Assembly (NCBI GenBank): GCA_028554755.1
Contig: JAPTOF010000001.1
Coordinates: 38,025,501 to 38,089,500 of the forward strand
Direction of reading: 5' to 3'
Length of the DNA: 64,000 nt
Source of the DNA: Cordia subcordata
Lineage: Eukaryota; Streptophyta; Magnoliopsida; Boraginales; Cordiaceae
Both the position numbers and the translations under genes were made by a program. Under the pieces are notes generated by a model. That model did not search any database. It was not told the origin of the DNA and saw nothing but the letters and a program-made list of their open reading frames with translations. The stretch's first letter is position 1; every line of letters starts with the position of its first letter. Shown piece after piece: positions 23,638-33,443 of the stretch.

Positions 23638-24101
23638 TATAGAGTCTATTCTACAATTAGGGCTTAGACCTATTTATGGATGTTAAAAAAAGAAGAATCA
23701 AAGTTTCCAGAGAGAAAGCTAGGATAAAGGATGGTTGGTAGGGTAAGTCATGTCTTGTGCCAATGCTCTGTCCCTTATTTATATAGGTTTCCTACTTGGT
23801 TGATTCACCCAATCGTGGACCCTTGATTATAGGGCTTTTAACATCTTATGTCTTAGGCCTAAAAATACAGTTGTAACTAATTTTCTTTATAAGAGTCCTT
23901 ACCAATTATATTTACAGGATGTTTGACTTTGCTTATTATAAGCACCTAAAAAAATCACCATTTAACATGTTTTTTTTTTATTATTTAAATGCTTATAAGC
24001 ACCAAATAAGCAAAGCCAAACACCCTCTTACTAGGCCCATTATAAAGTCTATTGCTGACCCCTTGGGCCCGAGAGCACTTGAGCCAATTTTAGGCTCAAC
24101 A
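23638..24101 (-). repeat. 5' LTR of the LARD-like element, interrupted by a MITE
   Basis: Same sequence family as 20789-21167 but split at 23914 by a 113-bp MITE plus its TTA duplication. Without the insert the LTR is about 350 bp. Confidence 0.8.
23915..24027. mobile_element. Small PIF/Harbinger-type MITE nested in the LARD 5' LTR
   Basis: Flanked by TTA at 23912-23914 and 24028-24030. The ends are CAGGATGTTTGACTTTGCTT and, inverted, GAGGGTGTTTGGCTTTGCTT. The interior contains GCTTATAAGCACC in both orientations. The same family occurs at 49105-49206 and, in longer form, at 51043-51372. Nesting dates this MITE insertion after the LARD. Confidence 0.8.
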
Positions 24102-24445
24102 AATTGCACCCTTTTTTTTATAAAGACAAAAATTATGATAAAAAACGTATTTGGGTGACTTCTTTTTGTTTTCATTTTTAAAATTTAAAAGTATCTAAAA
24201 TTATTTTCACGATCTTTTTAGACAAAGAAGTTTTTAGTTTTCATTTATTGAAAAATAATTGTTATTTTTCTCAACCAAATACATTTTTTGCATTTTACAA
24301 ACAAAAAATTAAAATTATCTTTTAGAAAATAAAAACATGATAGGACTTTGGAAAATATTTTCCAAACCAAAAGCAATCTAATTGTCTCATACTTTAATTT
24401 GCAATCAAACTGAAATTAATTATCTACTTACACACACAGAGACAC

Positions 24446-25320
24446 AAAAGATATTTTAGTCCCTAAATTTTGAACAAATTCCCAAGTAGGTCCCTCAACT
24501 ATAGAAAATACTCTTTGTAGTCCCTCATGTTAATAAATAATTATCAAAATTAATAATGAACCATTCCCTTGAGCAATTTTTTTATATATTTGGTCCGGTG
24601 TTCAGTAGTACTACAAAATAAGTCAATTGAAAAATATTTTTTAGCTAATAAAATATCGTAGTTATATATGAAAGAAAATATTTCTCAGTGCTTCCTCTCT
24701 TTTTCGTCCACTATGCCTCCCTTTCCCCTACCCCTCCACCCACCTCCAGCCCTAACCTCAAACCCACCCTAACCCTACCCCTTTGAAAAATAAAAAATAA
24801 AAAATTTATTTCAATTACTCTTTCAATGTTATTTTTAAAGAGTACTGAAAAAAATAATTTTTAATTTTTAATTTTTAATTTTTTTACTTTTTTATCTTTT
24901 TAAAAGGGTAGGGGTAGGGGTAGGGGTAGGGGTAGGGATAGGGTGGTGTGGGCTTAGGGGAGGGAGGTGGGTGCGTGGGTATAGGTGTAGTGGAAGAAAA
25001 GGAGATAGAGTTATTGTGTGAAAAATGTTTTCATCTCGTTGGCAATCAAAAAAATATTTTTCTTTGTTTATAACTGAATGTTTTGTTGACCAAAATTAAG
25101 AAATTATTTTTCAGGAAAATATTTTCCAGCAAACATATGGAGCCCAAATATATATAAAAGTTGCAAAAGGATATTTTGGGGTTTTTTCAACAAGTCAAAT
25201 GGTTGGCTATCAATTTTGATAATTGTTTATTAACTTGAGAGGCTAAAAAAGATATTTTTCACAATTGAGGGACCTGTTTAAGAATTTGTTCAAAACTCAT
25301 GGACTAAAGTATTTTCCTCT
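24446..25320. mobile_element. Foldback element with G-rich loop arm
   Basis: The left arm begins GATATTTTAGTCCCTAAA and continues through TGAACAAATTC, GTCCCTCAACTAT and TTATCAAAATT. The same landmarks return inverted at 25190-25320 (TTTTGATAATTG, GAGGGACCTG, GAATTTGTTCAAAA, GGACTAAAGTATTTTC). Inner arms are also complementary: the C-rich CCCTTTCCCCTACCCC near 24720 faces the G-rich run at 24906. No coding sequence was seen. Long-armed, non-autonomous; the class was not determined. Confidence 0.65.
24906..24943 (+). repeat. (GGGGTA)n run, potential G-quadruplex
   Basis: Consecutive GGGTA, four GGGGTA and one GGGATA units, followed by further G-runs to about 24980. Six G-tracts spaced by two bases meet the usual G-quadruplex pattern. 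The unit differs from the plant telomere repeat TTTAGGG. A C-rich counterpart lies in the opposite arm of the foldback. Confidence 0.8.
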
Positions 25321-26378
25321 CTATATATATAACCTTCTACCTTTTTAAGTGTTCTAGAACTCCAAATAAATTTCTTTTTTAAAACCATTCTAGAGTGTCA
25401 CATGAGCATTTCTAGCTTTTTTTTTTTTAAGCCACTCTAAAGTGCTATATTAATGCTAGCATTGCATATATTAATAAAATATAAAAATTAATAAAATTTA
25501 AAAATTTATAAACTAATAAGTTAAAAAAAAAAAACTAACTTCATTTTTGAACCATTCTAGAGTGGCACACAAGTATTTGCAACTTTTTCTTTCTCTTAAG
25601 CCATTTAAAAGTGCCACATAAGTATTTGCAACTTTTTCTTTTTCTCCGTAGCACTTCCGAGACATATTTAAAAAAAAAACCAAATTTTAAAAAATTAAAA
25701 TTAAAAATATTTAAAATATTTAAAATTAAAAACTAACCAAGTAAAATTTTAAAAATTAAATTTAGAATATTCAAAATTTTAAAAATTTAAATTTAAAAAT
25801 TTTAAAAACGAAAAATTTACAAAATTCAAAAAATAAGAAACGTAAAACTTTTAAAAATAGCAAACCTAAAAACCAAAAAATAACAAATAAAAGTTAAAGA
25901 TTTTAAAAAGTTAAAAATTAAAAAAAGAAAAAGCTAAAAAATTGAGAAATTAATTTTTTAAAATTGGAAAAAATTGTGGAATTAAATAATTAAATAATTG
26001 AAGAATTGTTAATGAAGTCAAATATTAAAATATTAAAATATTAAAATTAGAAGTAAAAAATTAAAAATAAAAGTTTAAGACATTAAAAATTAATAGAACA
26101 TTTAAATGGTGAATAAATATTTCAACTGCACAGATCATAGACTTTTTCTATGCAACAACAATTTTTTACTTTTTACTATTTTTTCAATTGTAAATTTGAG
26201 TTCAAAATTTACTAATATAGGAAGAACAGACAACATCAACAATGCCAAACTGGTCGTGTGCTTTTTGGCAAAAGTATCATAATAGTGTCACTGATCGTGA
26301 CACATCTTCAATCAATTGTGCCAGGAACTCAATTTTGCGGTACGTGGCAGGCGTCCAAGTGCAATTTTTGGAATTAAT

Positions 26379-26419
<41 letters not shown>

Positions 26420-26693
26420 TGACCCTCTTGTATAGTCTATGTTGATGCAAAACAACATGATAGATTGAAAGATGATCCTTTTCTTTATCCAGCATCAACA
26501 CGACTGATGTGAAAAAATTATGATGTTTTCCTTGTTGACTGACAAGACATGCGCGATTCACAATTATCTTTGTCAACAAATTCGAAACCTAAAACAATTG
26601 TCCTTAAACATATAACACGAGTCTCACTTACGTACTCAAATTTCAAAATGATAGATATCAAACTTGCTATTGTAAGCTTTTGTTCCAAGTCCA
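25321..26693. other. Extremely AT-rich low-complexity DNA
   Basis: Dominated by TTAAAAATTAAAA-type words. Near 25380-25640 a phrase containing CCATTCTAGAGTG(T/G)CACA and GTATTTGCAACTTTTTCTTT is repeated in direct orientation. A (TA)n microsatellite occupies about 26381-26416. No gene was recognised. Confidence 0.6.
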
Positions 26694-27065
26694 TGGTGCC
26701 CCCTCTAAAGGGGGCCGCATTGATCAAGCAAGGGCAACTGGTTCGTCCTCAGAGAAGGGGTCACAATGACCAGGCCCGGGTGACTGTCTACCAAAAACAT
26801 AAGCCTCTGCAAAGTCATAAAACCATGCATGAGACCTGACGCTTGCCTCGTGCCAGAAGGTCAAGAAAGTTGGTGACCTGATGACAGGGCAACCGACGAC
26901 TAACATCCATGTGAACGGTGACCGAAACCATAACGGTCCTAAAGTAACGAAATTCCTTATCGAGTAAGTTCTAACCCGCGTGAAAGGCGTAACGATTTGG
27001 GCACAGTCTCGGAAAGAGGTTCGGGGAAATAAAACATGTCGGTAAAGATGTAGACTACGTCTATG
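26694..27065 (+). pseudogene. Nuclear-integrated plastid DNA: decayed 23S rRNA fragment (NUPT)
   Basis: About 370 bp corresponding to the central/3' part of plastid 23S rRNA. Conserved rRNA phrases survive: GGAAGGTCAAGRAAGTTGGTG-type sequence, GACCTGATGACAGGG, ATAACGGTCCTAAAGTAACG, AAATTCCTTATCGAGTAAG, GAAAGGCGTAACGAT and CATGTCGGTAAAGATG. Differences from the functional rRNA are largely C-to-T and G-to-A, the pattern expected from deamination of methylated cytosine in the nucleus. The left edge appears to contain a partial repeat of the GGGGCCGCAGTGACCAGG portion. It is certainly non-functional. Plastid rather than mitochondrial origin is judged from the recognisable plastid-type sequence after GGCGTAACGAT; exact edges are approximate. 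Confidence 0.85.
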
Positions 27066-27254
27066 TGTTCTGAATTTCTAGAAACACAAAGGAGAACGCT
27101 TTAAGTATGGGACAAGTATTGCAAGGACCAAAATTCTTATCCTATTGCAAGGATCAAAATTCTTATTTTCTTTTCTATACCATCCATTTCTTTTCTTACA
27201 CAAGATCAGGTTATAACTACAGAGAGATATGGCACTGTGAATTATACAGAGAGT

Positions 27255-29569
27255 CTAACCAGCAGCCAAAAGCCAAAGCATGACTAGAGAGGATAATGCT
27301 ATACTTATCCAACCCAGGAATGCTAGTGCAACTGCCAACTGAAACTTCGGGCATTGGTTGCCGAAACTGCAACCTCCCAAGTCATTGAAATACAACATTG
27401 TTATGCCAGCCGAGGAAGCAGCTGCTGCTAGGGATAATGTTGCTATAACCTGCCAAAAAATCAATGTCAGAGGGAAACTGATAAGCACAGGCAAGTGAAG
27501 AGAAGAAATAACTTTCTTTTGCCCAGTGAGAACAAGTTCAGAGGCTGTCGAGGAGACTAACCCAATCCCCGACCACAAAGAGGCTCACTAGAAGAGGATT
27601 AAGCAGAATCTTCTTCTTAGCCAATGCATAGGCATCCAGAAGCGCTAGCACAAAGCTCCAGATGACTTGCAGAGACATTGAGGCAATTAAGTAACTGTAA
27701 CAATCAAATAAGCAATCACAATCCTTATTCTGATGATTTGTTAATTGAAATACGCAAAACAAGAATGCCGCAATATATATGCACATATGTACCAACTTGT
27801 GTTCGGGCTAACTTCCCCCAAAAATATCTACATTTTGGAATAGTAAGGATGACTCCCCAAGAATGCAGCAATATAAAGTCAATTAAGGTAAAGGCCTAAA
27901 ATGAAGCCAAGATTTTAGAGTGTTGGAGTAAAACTTCACCAATCCATAAGATGGTTTTGGAGTAAAAATTGAAAGTTAAGCATTTTGACAATTTAAAGTT
28001 GATCGGGCATTAGGATATAGCACGAGCAGTGCTTAAAGTTGGCCATTTAGAATATAAATGTTGGGAAATTCAGGATGTTAAAATGAAGAACTGTGAGAAA
28101 GAAAAAACAACGAACACAAGATGTTACATGGCTCGGCCTAAAACTACATCCACTGGCAAACAAGAGAATAACTTACTACATTGAACACAAATACATGTGA
28201 AAGGCTCAGGCTAGAACCCCCTTATCTTACTATGCCTCTCCTTGCTCTCTGTCTCATGCCACCTAGCTCAATGTATTAGACTAGTCTTTATAGATACACA
28301 AGGAGAAGGCAATCCTAGGGTTCTTAAATAAGCTAGAACTAGGATACCTCAGCCCTTAGCATATGAGCCATAATCTCAACAATAAAGTAGCACATGCATC
28401 ACCAGCAAGAAGCAGCAAAATGCCACTTTCACATGCTATGACAGAGGTCATCTAAAATATAAAGAGAATGAGATGAAATCAGATTTCTGCTTTAATGGTT
28501 AGAACATGGACAAAATGGGGTTGAATGAGTACTAATCTGTGAATTCCATTTGAAAGACAAGTACCCTGTATCGCCCAATACACAAATACAGGTTACATTA
28601 TTTATCAGTGGGACCAATAATGCAGCTCCTATATGATCTATATTGCCAGATGATATTAATTTAAACCAGCCACATACAAGCGAGTTATGTTTTATTCCAA
28701 GTGCTTCTATCTATATGTTTCCAGAGATCCTGATAGTAAAGTGGATCAAAAGACTGCACAAGTTAGTCCAAAATGCAAAGCATGACTAGGAACACTCGTT
28801 AAGACCTCAATGTTGTGTCTCTTATAAACAACTAAAGTTATGTACAGAGCCTCAGAAGCCATCAGACACGGTGCAAATCAACTAATAAAATCATGATCAG
28901 GAATATTCACTCTCCAATTATTGTTCAACCATATAATGCTAGTAGTCAGTTTTTCACTGTTCACTATAACAGAGAACTGAAGAAGGTCCATTATATACCG
29001 ATTAAATATCATAAGAAAGTCTTAGATCTTTCTCCATTGCACAAGGAGCTTTCATTTCAATTAGCAGTAGATATCAATCAGCAGATTAGTCCCCGTTATT
29101 GTCACAAATACACACTAACAAGCTCTTGTCCTTCGTAAAGAACATTACTAATTACAAAACTATATCCTTGTTGCATTCATAAACATTCGCAAATATGCAT
29201 AAAGAATACAATAAAAAGGGCATCATATACATTGTCCACGCAGCAGCCATATTGAATCAACAATCAAAAACCAACAGTTCAATAGAAATAGATATGCAAC
29301 CATAACAAACAGTGTCTTCAATTCTATAAATTCGAAAACCACACACACACATGAACTGCGAATCTGTACTTTCTAATAAAAACATATGTTGCCCTCAAAG
29401 GAAATAAGCTTAGGCTGGAAAAGGAGGCATATAAGCACCAGAAAGCTGTGACATTGAAGAAGCTCCTAGTGGTGGCCATGGAAGCAATTGAGCTAGCTGC
29501 AAAACAGCATTGTCCAATCCTTAATATAAGACCGGTCACTGTACCAGGTCCTCCAGCAATATCCTTCAT
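27255..29569 (-). CDS. CASPL5B: CASP-like protein, CASPL5B type
   Basis: Three exons on the minus strand: 29439-29569, 27562-27694, 27255-27449 (459 nt, 152 aa). All splice sites are GT-AG and the frame closes exactly. The product is a small four-helix membrane protein of the CASP-like (UPF0497) family. It begins [20 protein letters not shown], followed by [27 protein letters not shown] helix 2 with [17 protein letters not shown] at the exon 2/3 join, [18 protein letters not shown], and the end [12 protein letters not shown]. Length and sequence match the CASPL5B clade (about 153 aa). CASP proteins organise plasma-membrane domains and Casparian strip lignification; the CASPL5 clade is more broadly expressed with no agreed role. 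An in-frame ATG nine codons upstream (at 29596) is an unlikely alternative start. The 1.7-kb first intron carries an LTR-like or repeat insertion around 28080-28350. Confidence 0.92.
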
Positions 29570-30489
29570 TTTAGTTAACTCCTTTACTTGAAACAAAAAC
29601 TATTGAGTTCTTCAAATGTTATAAAAAAGAACACATTTTTTCTTAACCAACAAAACATCCATCTATTCAATCCCCAAAAACACTACCAAAAGAACTCTTA
29701 AAAGAAAACAAACAAACAAACGAAAAAAAAGGAAAGAAAAGGAAAAGACCCTTTAATTTTCTTCTCCAAAAAAAAAAAAAAACAAAATCATTAAAAAGAG
29801 AACACCTTTCCGTCTACCCTTTACAAATTACGAGGTAAAAAGCAAGAAAACAAACTAAATAATAGAAAAAAGGAAATTCTTTAGGCTTTTGATGGATTAC
29901 AAGAAGCACCTATAATCCAATTACACAGAAAGAAGCTGAAAAGTCAAAATCTTTGTGTTGACCTTTTACAAATTATGAGGTAAAAGGCAAGAAAAGTTCA
30001 AGAATTGGTTGAAGAAGAGCCCTCTGGGTAGGAAAGAAATGGAGGAAAGAGACATCAAACAAATGTAAGAAAGGGTAAAGCATGATGGGAAAACCAGAAA
30101 CTTTGAACTTCTTTTTTTTTTTTGGGGTAAGTGGGTAATAAGTGCTTTCTTGTCAAAATCAAACAGATTGTTTAATTGAGAAAGGTTTTGGCTTCGGCTA
30201 TAGTTTTGATTTTGCGTCTTTGACTTTATCAATACAATCCTTGAAAAACTCTTCCATCATTTTAAATTGGCGTTAGTTTTTGGATAAAAATTTATAGGTT
30301 TAGAATAAAAATTTATAAATTAAAACCAAAAATTTATAAGTTACTTTGTAGTTTTAGAACAAATATTCATACATTAAGAACAAAAGTTTGTAAATAAAAA
30401 TTTTTGTTCTTTATTTATGAAGTTTTTGTTTCTACTTACGAATTTTTGGTCTTTATCTACAAATTTTTGTTCAAACTACAAATTTTTTA
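29570..30489. other. CASPL5B promoter side and low-complexity DNA
   Basis: The 5' flank of the CASPL5B gene, followed by about 230 bp (30250-30480) of short repeats of the type AAATTTATAAGTT and TTTTTGTTC. No coding signal was seen. Confidence 0.45.
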
Positions 30490-31378
30490 AAGGGTAAATT
30501 TTACAATAAGTCCTTATTGTTTCTCTACTTTTTTAAAGTGGTCCCTATTATTTTAAAATGTTCAAATTAATTCTTAATGTTTCACAAATGTAGTCAGATT
30601 AGTCCTTATTATTTAAAAAAAATTTATATTATTCCCAATATTTCACAAAATTAGTCAAACTAGTCCTCGTTATTTGAAAAGAATTCATACTAGTCCCCAA
30701 TGTTTTACAAACTTATTTAAGTTAGTCCCTGTTTTAAGAAAAAATGAATAAAAAAGATTGGAACTAATTTTATTTTTTATTTTTTTATTCTTAATTGATT
30801 ATAATACCTTGAACTTTTGTACTGTGAATTTCATTATGGAATAATTTTTAGACAATAAAAGTTCCTAATTTTCATTAAAAAATTTCAATCAAATGTCTAA
30901 TGTATCTTATAAAAGTTCACAATAAATCCAAATATGCAAAGAATGCTATAACTATCATCCAAAATATTAAATTCCTACTGCTTTTTTTCTTTTTGGCTAG
31001 GAATTTTTGCTTAAAAAAATAGATAATCGGATTTCATTTTATAAGACAAAGGGTAAGATTGTCAATTGCTTTTATGTTTGAGGTTATTTGGGACATTTTC
31101 GTCAAAACTAACCTCCATTCTAATTGTAGGGACTAATCTGACCATAATAATTAAATATTGGGGACTTGTACGAATTATTAGAAATAATAGGGATTAAAAT
31201 TAAAAAATATATAAACATTAGGGATTTATTTGAATTTAACTCTAACTGCAGGGACTAATTTGACTATAATAAGTAAACATTGAGAACTTGTATTTGTATG
31301 AATTATTTATAATAATAAGAATTAAAATAAAAAAATATTAATAGTAAAAACTTATTTGAATTTAACTCTTTTTTAAAC
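30490..31378. mobile_element. Foldback element, about 0.9 kb
   Basis: The left arm carries repeated phrases of the type TCAGATTAGTCCTTATTATT and CAATGTTTCACAAA. The right arm (31100-31378) carries their complements, for example GGGACTAATCTGACCATAAT and AATATTGGGGACTTGTACG. Both arms contain two or three tandem sub-units. There is no coding sequence and no clear target duplication. Confidence 0.55.
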
Positions 31379-31829
31379 TAATCCCAATATGATATCAGCG
31401 GACAAGTAGAGCAGGTAAATGTGTGAACTGGCATGAGCACACGTGAATGGGGAAAGCGCGATATGTTACTGCATGCGCCTTCTGGGTTGATTATTGCTTA
31501 GTAGCACTCAACTTTTATTTTGATTTCGAAAATTATTTTTTTATAATATTATAATATTACGTGAGTTATGTATGCTTTTTTTTTAATACGTATCTGTCAT
31601 TTATTTACATAATAAAGAAACACGGTCTACTTGTGTTTTTAACTTTCATTCTTTTGCAAAATAGTTCTGTGTGTTGTTGAAGTGATGATCTTACCCAGAA
31701 TATATATTAGGATTTGATATGTTTATATTTTCCAAATAAGGTTTTTCTTTTTAAATAAAAGAGAAGAAATTTTAAAATAGTTAAACAGGTTCATGTTCGA
31801 GCTTGTAGAGGATAGGATTAGGAAACTTA

Positions 31830-32398
31830 GGGTGCGTTTGATTTGCCTGTTTTCTGTTTTTATTTTCTAGTTTTCATTTTCTATTTTTATTTTCTAAAAA
31901 CAATTTTCATTTTCTGTTTTCTAAAATATAGAGAATATGTTTGGTTACTAAAAGTATTTTGTTTTTTATGTTTATTTACAAAATTGCGACTTTATTTTCT
32001 AAATTTTTTAGAGATATTTACAAAATTACCACCTTATTTTCTAATTTTTTTGGATATATTTAAAAAATTGCTACCTTGTTTTCTAAATTTTTTGGAGATA
32101 TTTACAAAACTGCCGTTTTCAAATCTTTTAGAGTTATTTACAAAATTGTCACCTTATTTTCTAAATTTTAGAATTATTTACAAAACTGTCACCTTCTTTT
32201 CTAAATCATTTAGAGTTATTTACAAAATTGCCACCTTATTTTCAGATAAAACACTTTTTTTATATTTTCTATTTTTCTAAAAAACTGTTTTCTGTTATCT
32301 GAAAAAGAAAATAAAAATGGTTAACCAAATGAATTTTCTATCTTAATTTTTGTTTTCTACGCAAATGAAAACAGAAAACAGGCAAACCAAACGCACCC
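31830..32398. mobile_element. Tourist-like MITE, copy 2
   Basis: 569 bp, flanked by TTA (31827-31829 and 32399-32401). The ends are GGGTGCGTTTGATTTGCC and GGCAAACCAAACGCACCC. It has the same internal tandem units (TTTACAAAATTGCCACCTTATTTTC) as copy 1 at 586-1120. The long open frame inside it is a by-product of the repeats and not a gene. Confidence 0.85.
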
Positions 32399-32401
32399 TT
32401 A

Positions 32402-33443
32402 CTCTCGCTTGGTGGCTAAAATTTTAAGAATAGAGCTCACTTATAATTTTACAAAATAATATATAAACTATATTGATACGATAAAATAATATACAACCAT
32501 TTAGTTACGCAAATAACTATAACATTTTGAAAGGATTCCTAATCTCTCTTTCAACGTTCAACCTACGTAGCATCCTTTTAGGTCTTTATGGCACCCTCAT
32601 TTCATGTGTTATCTGGGCTGAGCCGAAAAGTATAAAAGGCCTTTTTCCAAAAGTTATATAAAGAAAAAGACATTTTTGAATAAAAATCAATCCAAACGAA
32701 TCCATAGTCTCGTTCACGAGATTTTGGTGTTAAGAAACTGTTTTATTGCTTTTATGAGTCTTAAACACGAATCCATAGTCTCGTTCGCCAGATTTTGGTC
32801 TTAAGAAACTGTTTCTATTTGTTTTATGAGTCTTAAACACGCAATGTCACATTTAGGCTAAACTCTCATGTATGTTTTTGTGAGTCATACACATAGACAT
32901 AATTTTAAAACCAAGCAGACATAAAATTAAAAATAATTGATGGAACAACTTGAACCTGTGACCTGAACTCGTACTATTTTAAGTGACTACTTGGTTTAAA
33001 AGTTCAAGCTATTAAACAAAAGATTATTACATTAATCAAATTACTTAAACCCATGACTTGAGCTTGAGTATCAATTCAAGCTTTCGGCTGTGCATACGCT
33101 ATGTAGAAGATCCAAGTCCATTTAATCAGGCCGAACATTAGAATTTGGTCATGCAAACATTAACCAGGATAGGATTTGGAGAATGGGTTCTACTAAAGAA
33201 AAAGCTAAAGAGTCTGCTTAATAATGCAAAATGATAATACAAGACAGCCATCATATTTCCAAATGACTGCTTGTAATTGTAGATACCCACTAATCAATGA
33301 TCGCGTCCTACGAGGAAAAATTAACTGAATACTCTGAAAATTTGACAAAACTTTCCTGCCTAACATACAACCAAGATTGTGATACTGATGTTTCATCTAA
33401 TGACACAATTTACCAGCACAAAGTTTCCGATAGAAGAACAACT
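32402..33443. other. Intergenic DNA and 3' flank of the translocator gene
   Basis: Contains a direct near-repeat (ACGAATCCATAGTCTCGTTC with GATTTTGGT..TTAAGAAACTG) at about 32697 and 32768, spaced about 70 bp. No gene was recognised. The right end probably includes the 3' UTR of the minus-strand gene. Confidence 0.5.

Larger units (their letters stand above)
20789..24101 (-). mobile_element. Non-autonomous LTR retrotransposon (LARD-like), minus strand
   Basis: A 3.3-kb element flanked by the 5-bp duplication AATTG (20784-20788 and 24102-24106). Two related LTRs are in direct orientation (20789-21167 and 23638-24101). On the minus strand the LTR begins TGTTGAGCC and ends CTCTATA or CTCTAGA. 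It is followed at the 5' side by a primer-binding-like TTTGGTGCTGACTGTGGGG, and the 3' LTR is preceded by the purine tract AGAAGCGGGGGGC. The interior has no protease, integrase or reverse transcriptase. It holds a coiled-coil frame (23298-23534), a weak plus-strand open frame at 21442-21672 and a degenerate repeat array (about 22030-22800). Movement would have needed enzymes from an autonomous, probably Gypsy-type, partner; that is inference. Confidence 0.8.

Noticed and set aside
24906..24943. Interstitial telomere sequence
   Set aside because: The unit is GGGGTA, not the plant telomere repeat TTTAGGG, and it sits inside a foldback element.
26277..26579. 100-residue minus-strand frame with a Tyr-Ile run
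   Set aside because: The Tyr-Ile run is the translated TA microsatellite; no gene evidence.
26694..27065. Functional rRNA gene or bacterial contamination
   Set aside because: Highly conserved rRNA positions are mutated, only a fragment is present, and it is embedded in plant nuclear sequence beside a spliced gene.
28080..28350. LTR or TRIM insertion in CASPL5B intron 1
   Set aside because: Composition and ACATGGCTCGGCC-type phrases suggest a repeat, but no paired ends or target duplication were found.
31843..32280. 145-residue Phe/Leu-rich open frame
   Set aside because: It lies wholly inside the second Tourist-like MITE and is produced by its TTTTCTAAATTTTTTAGAG tandem units.
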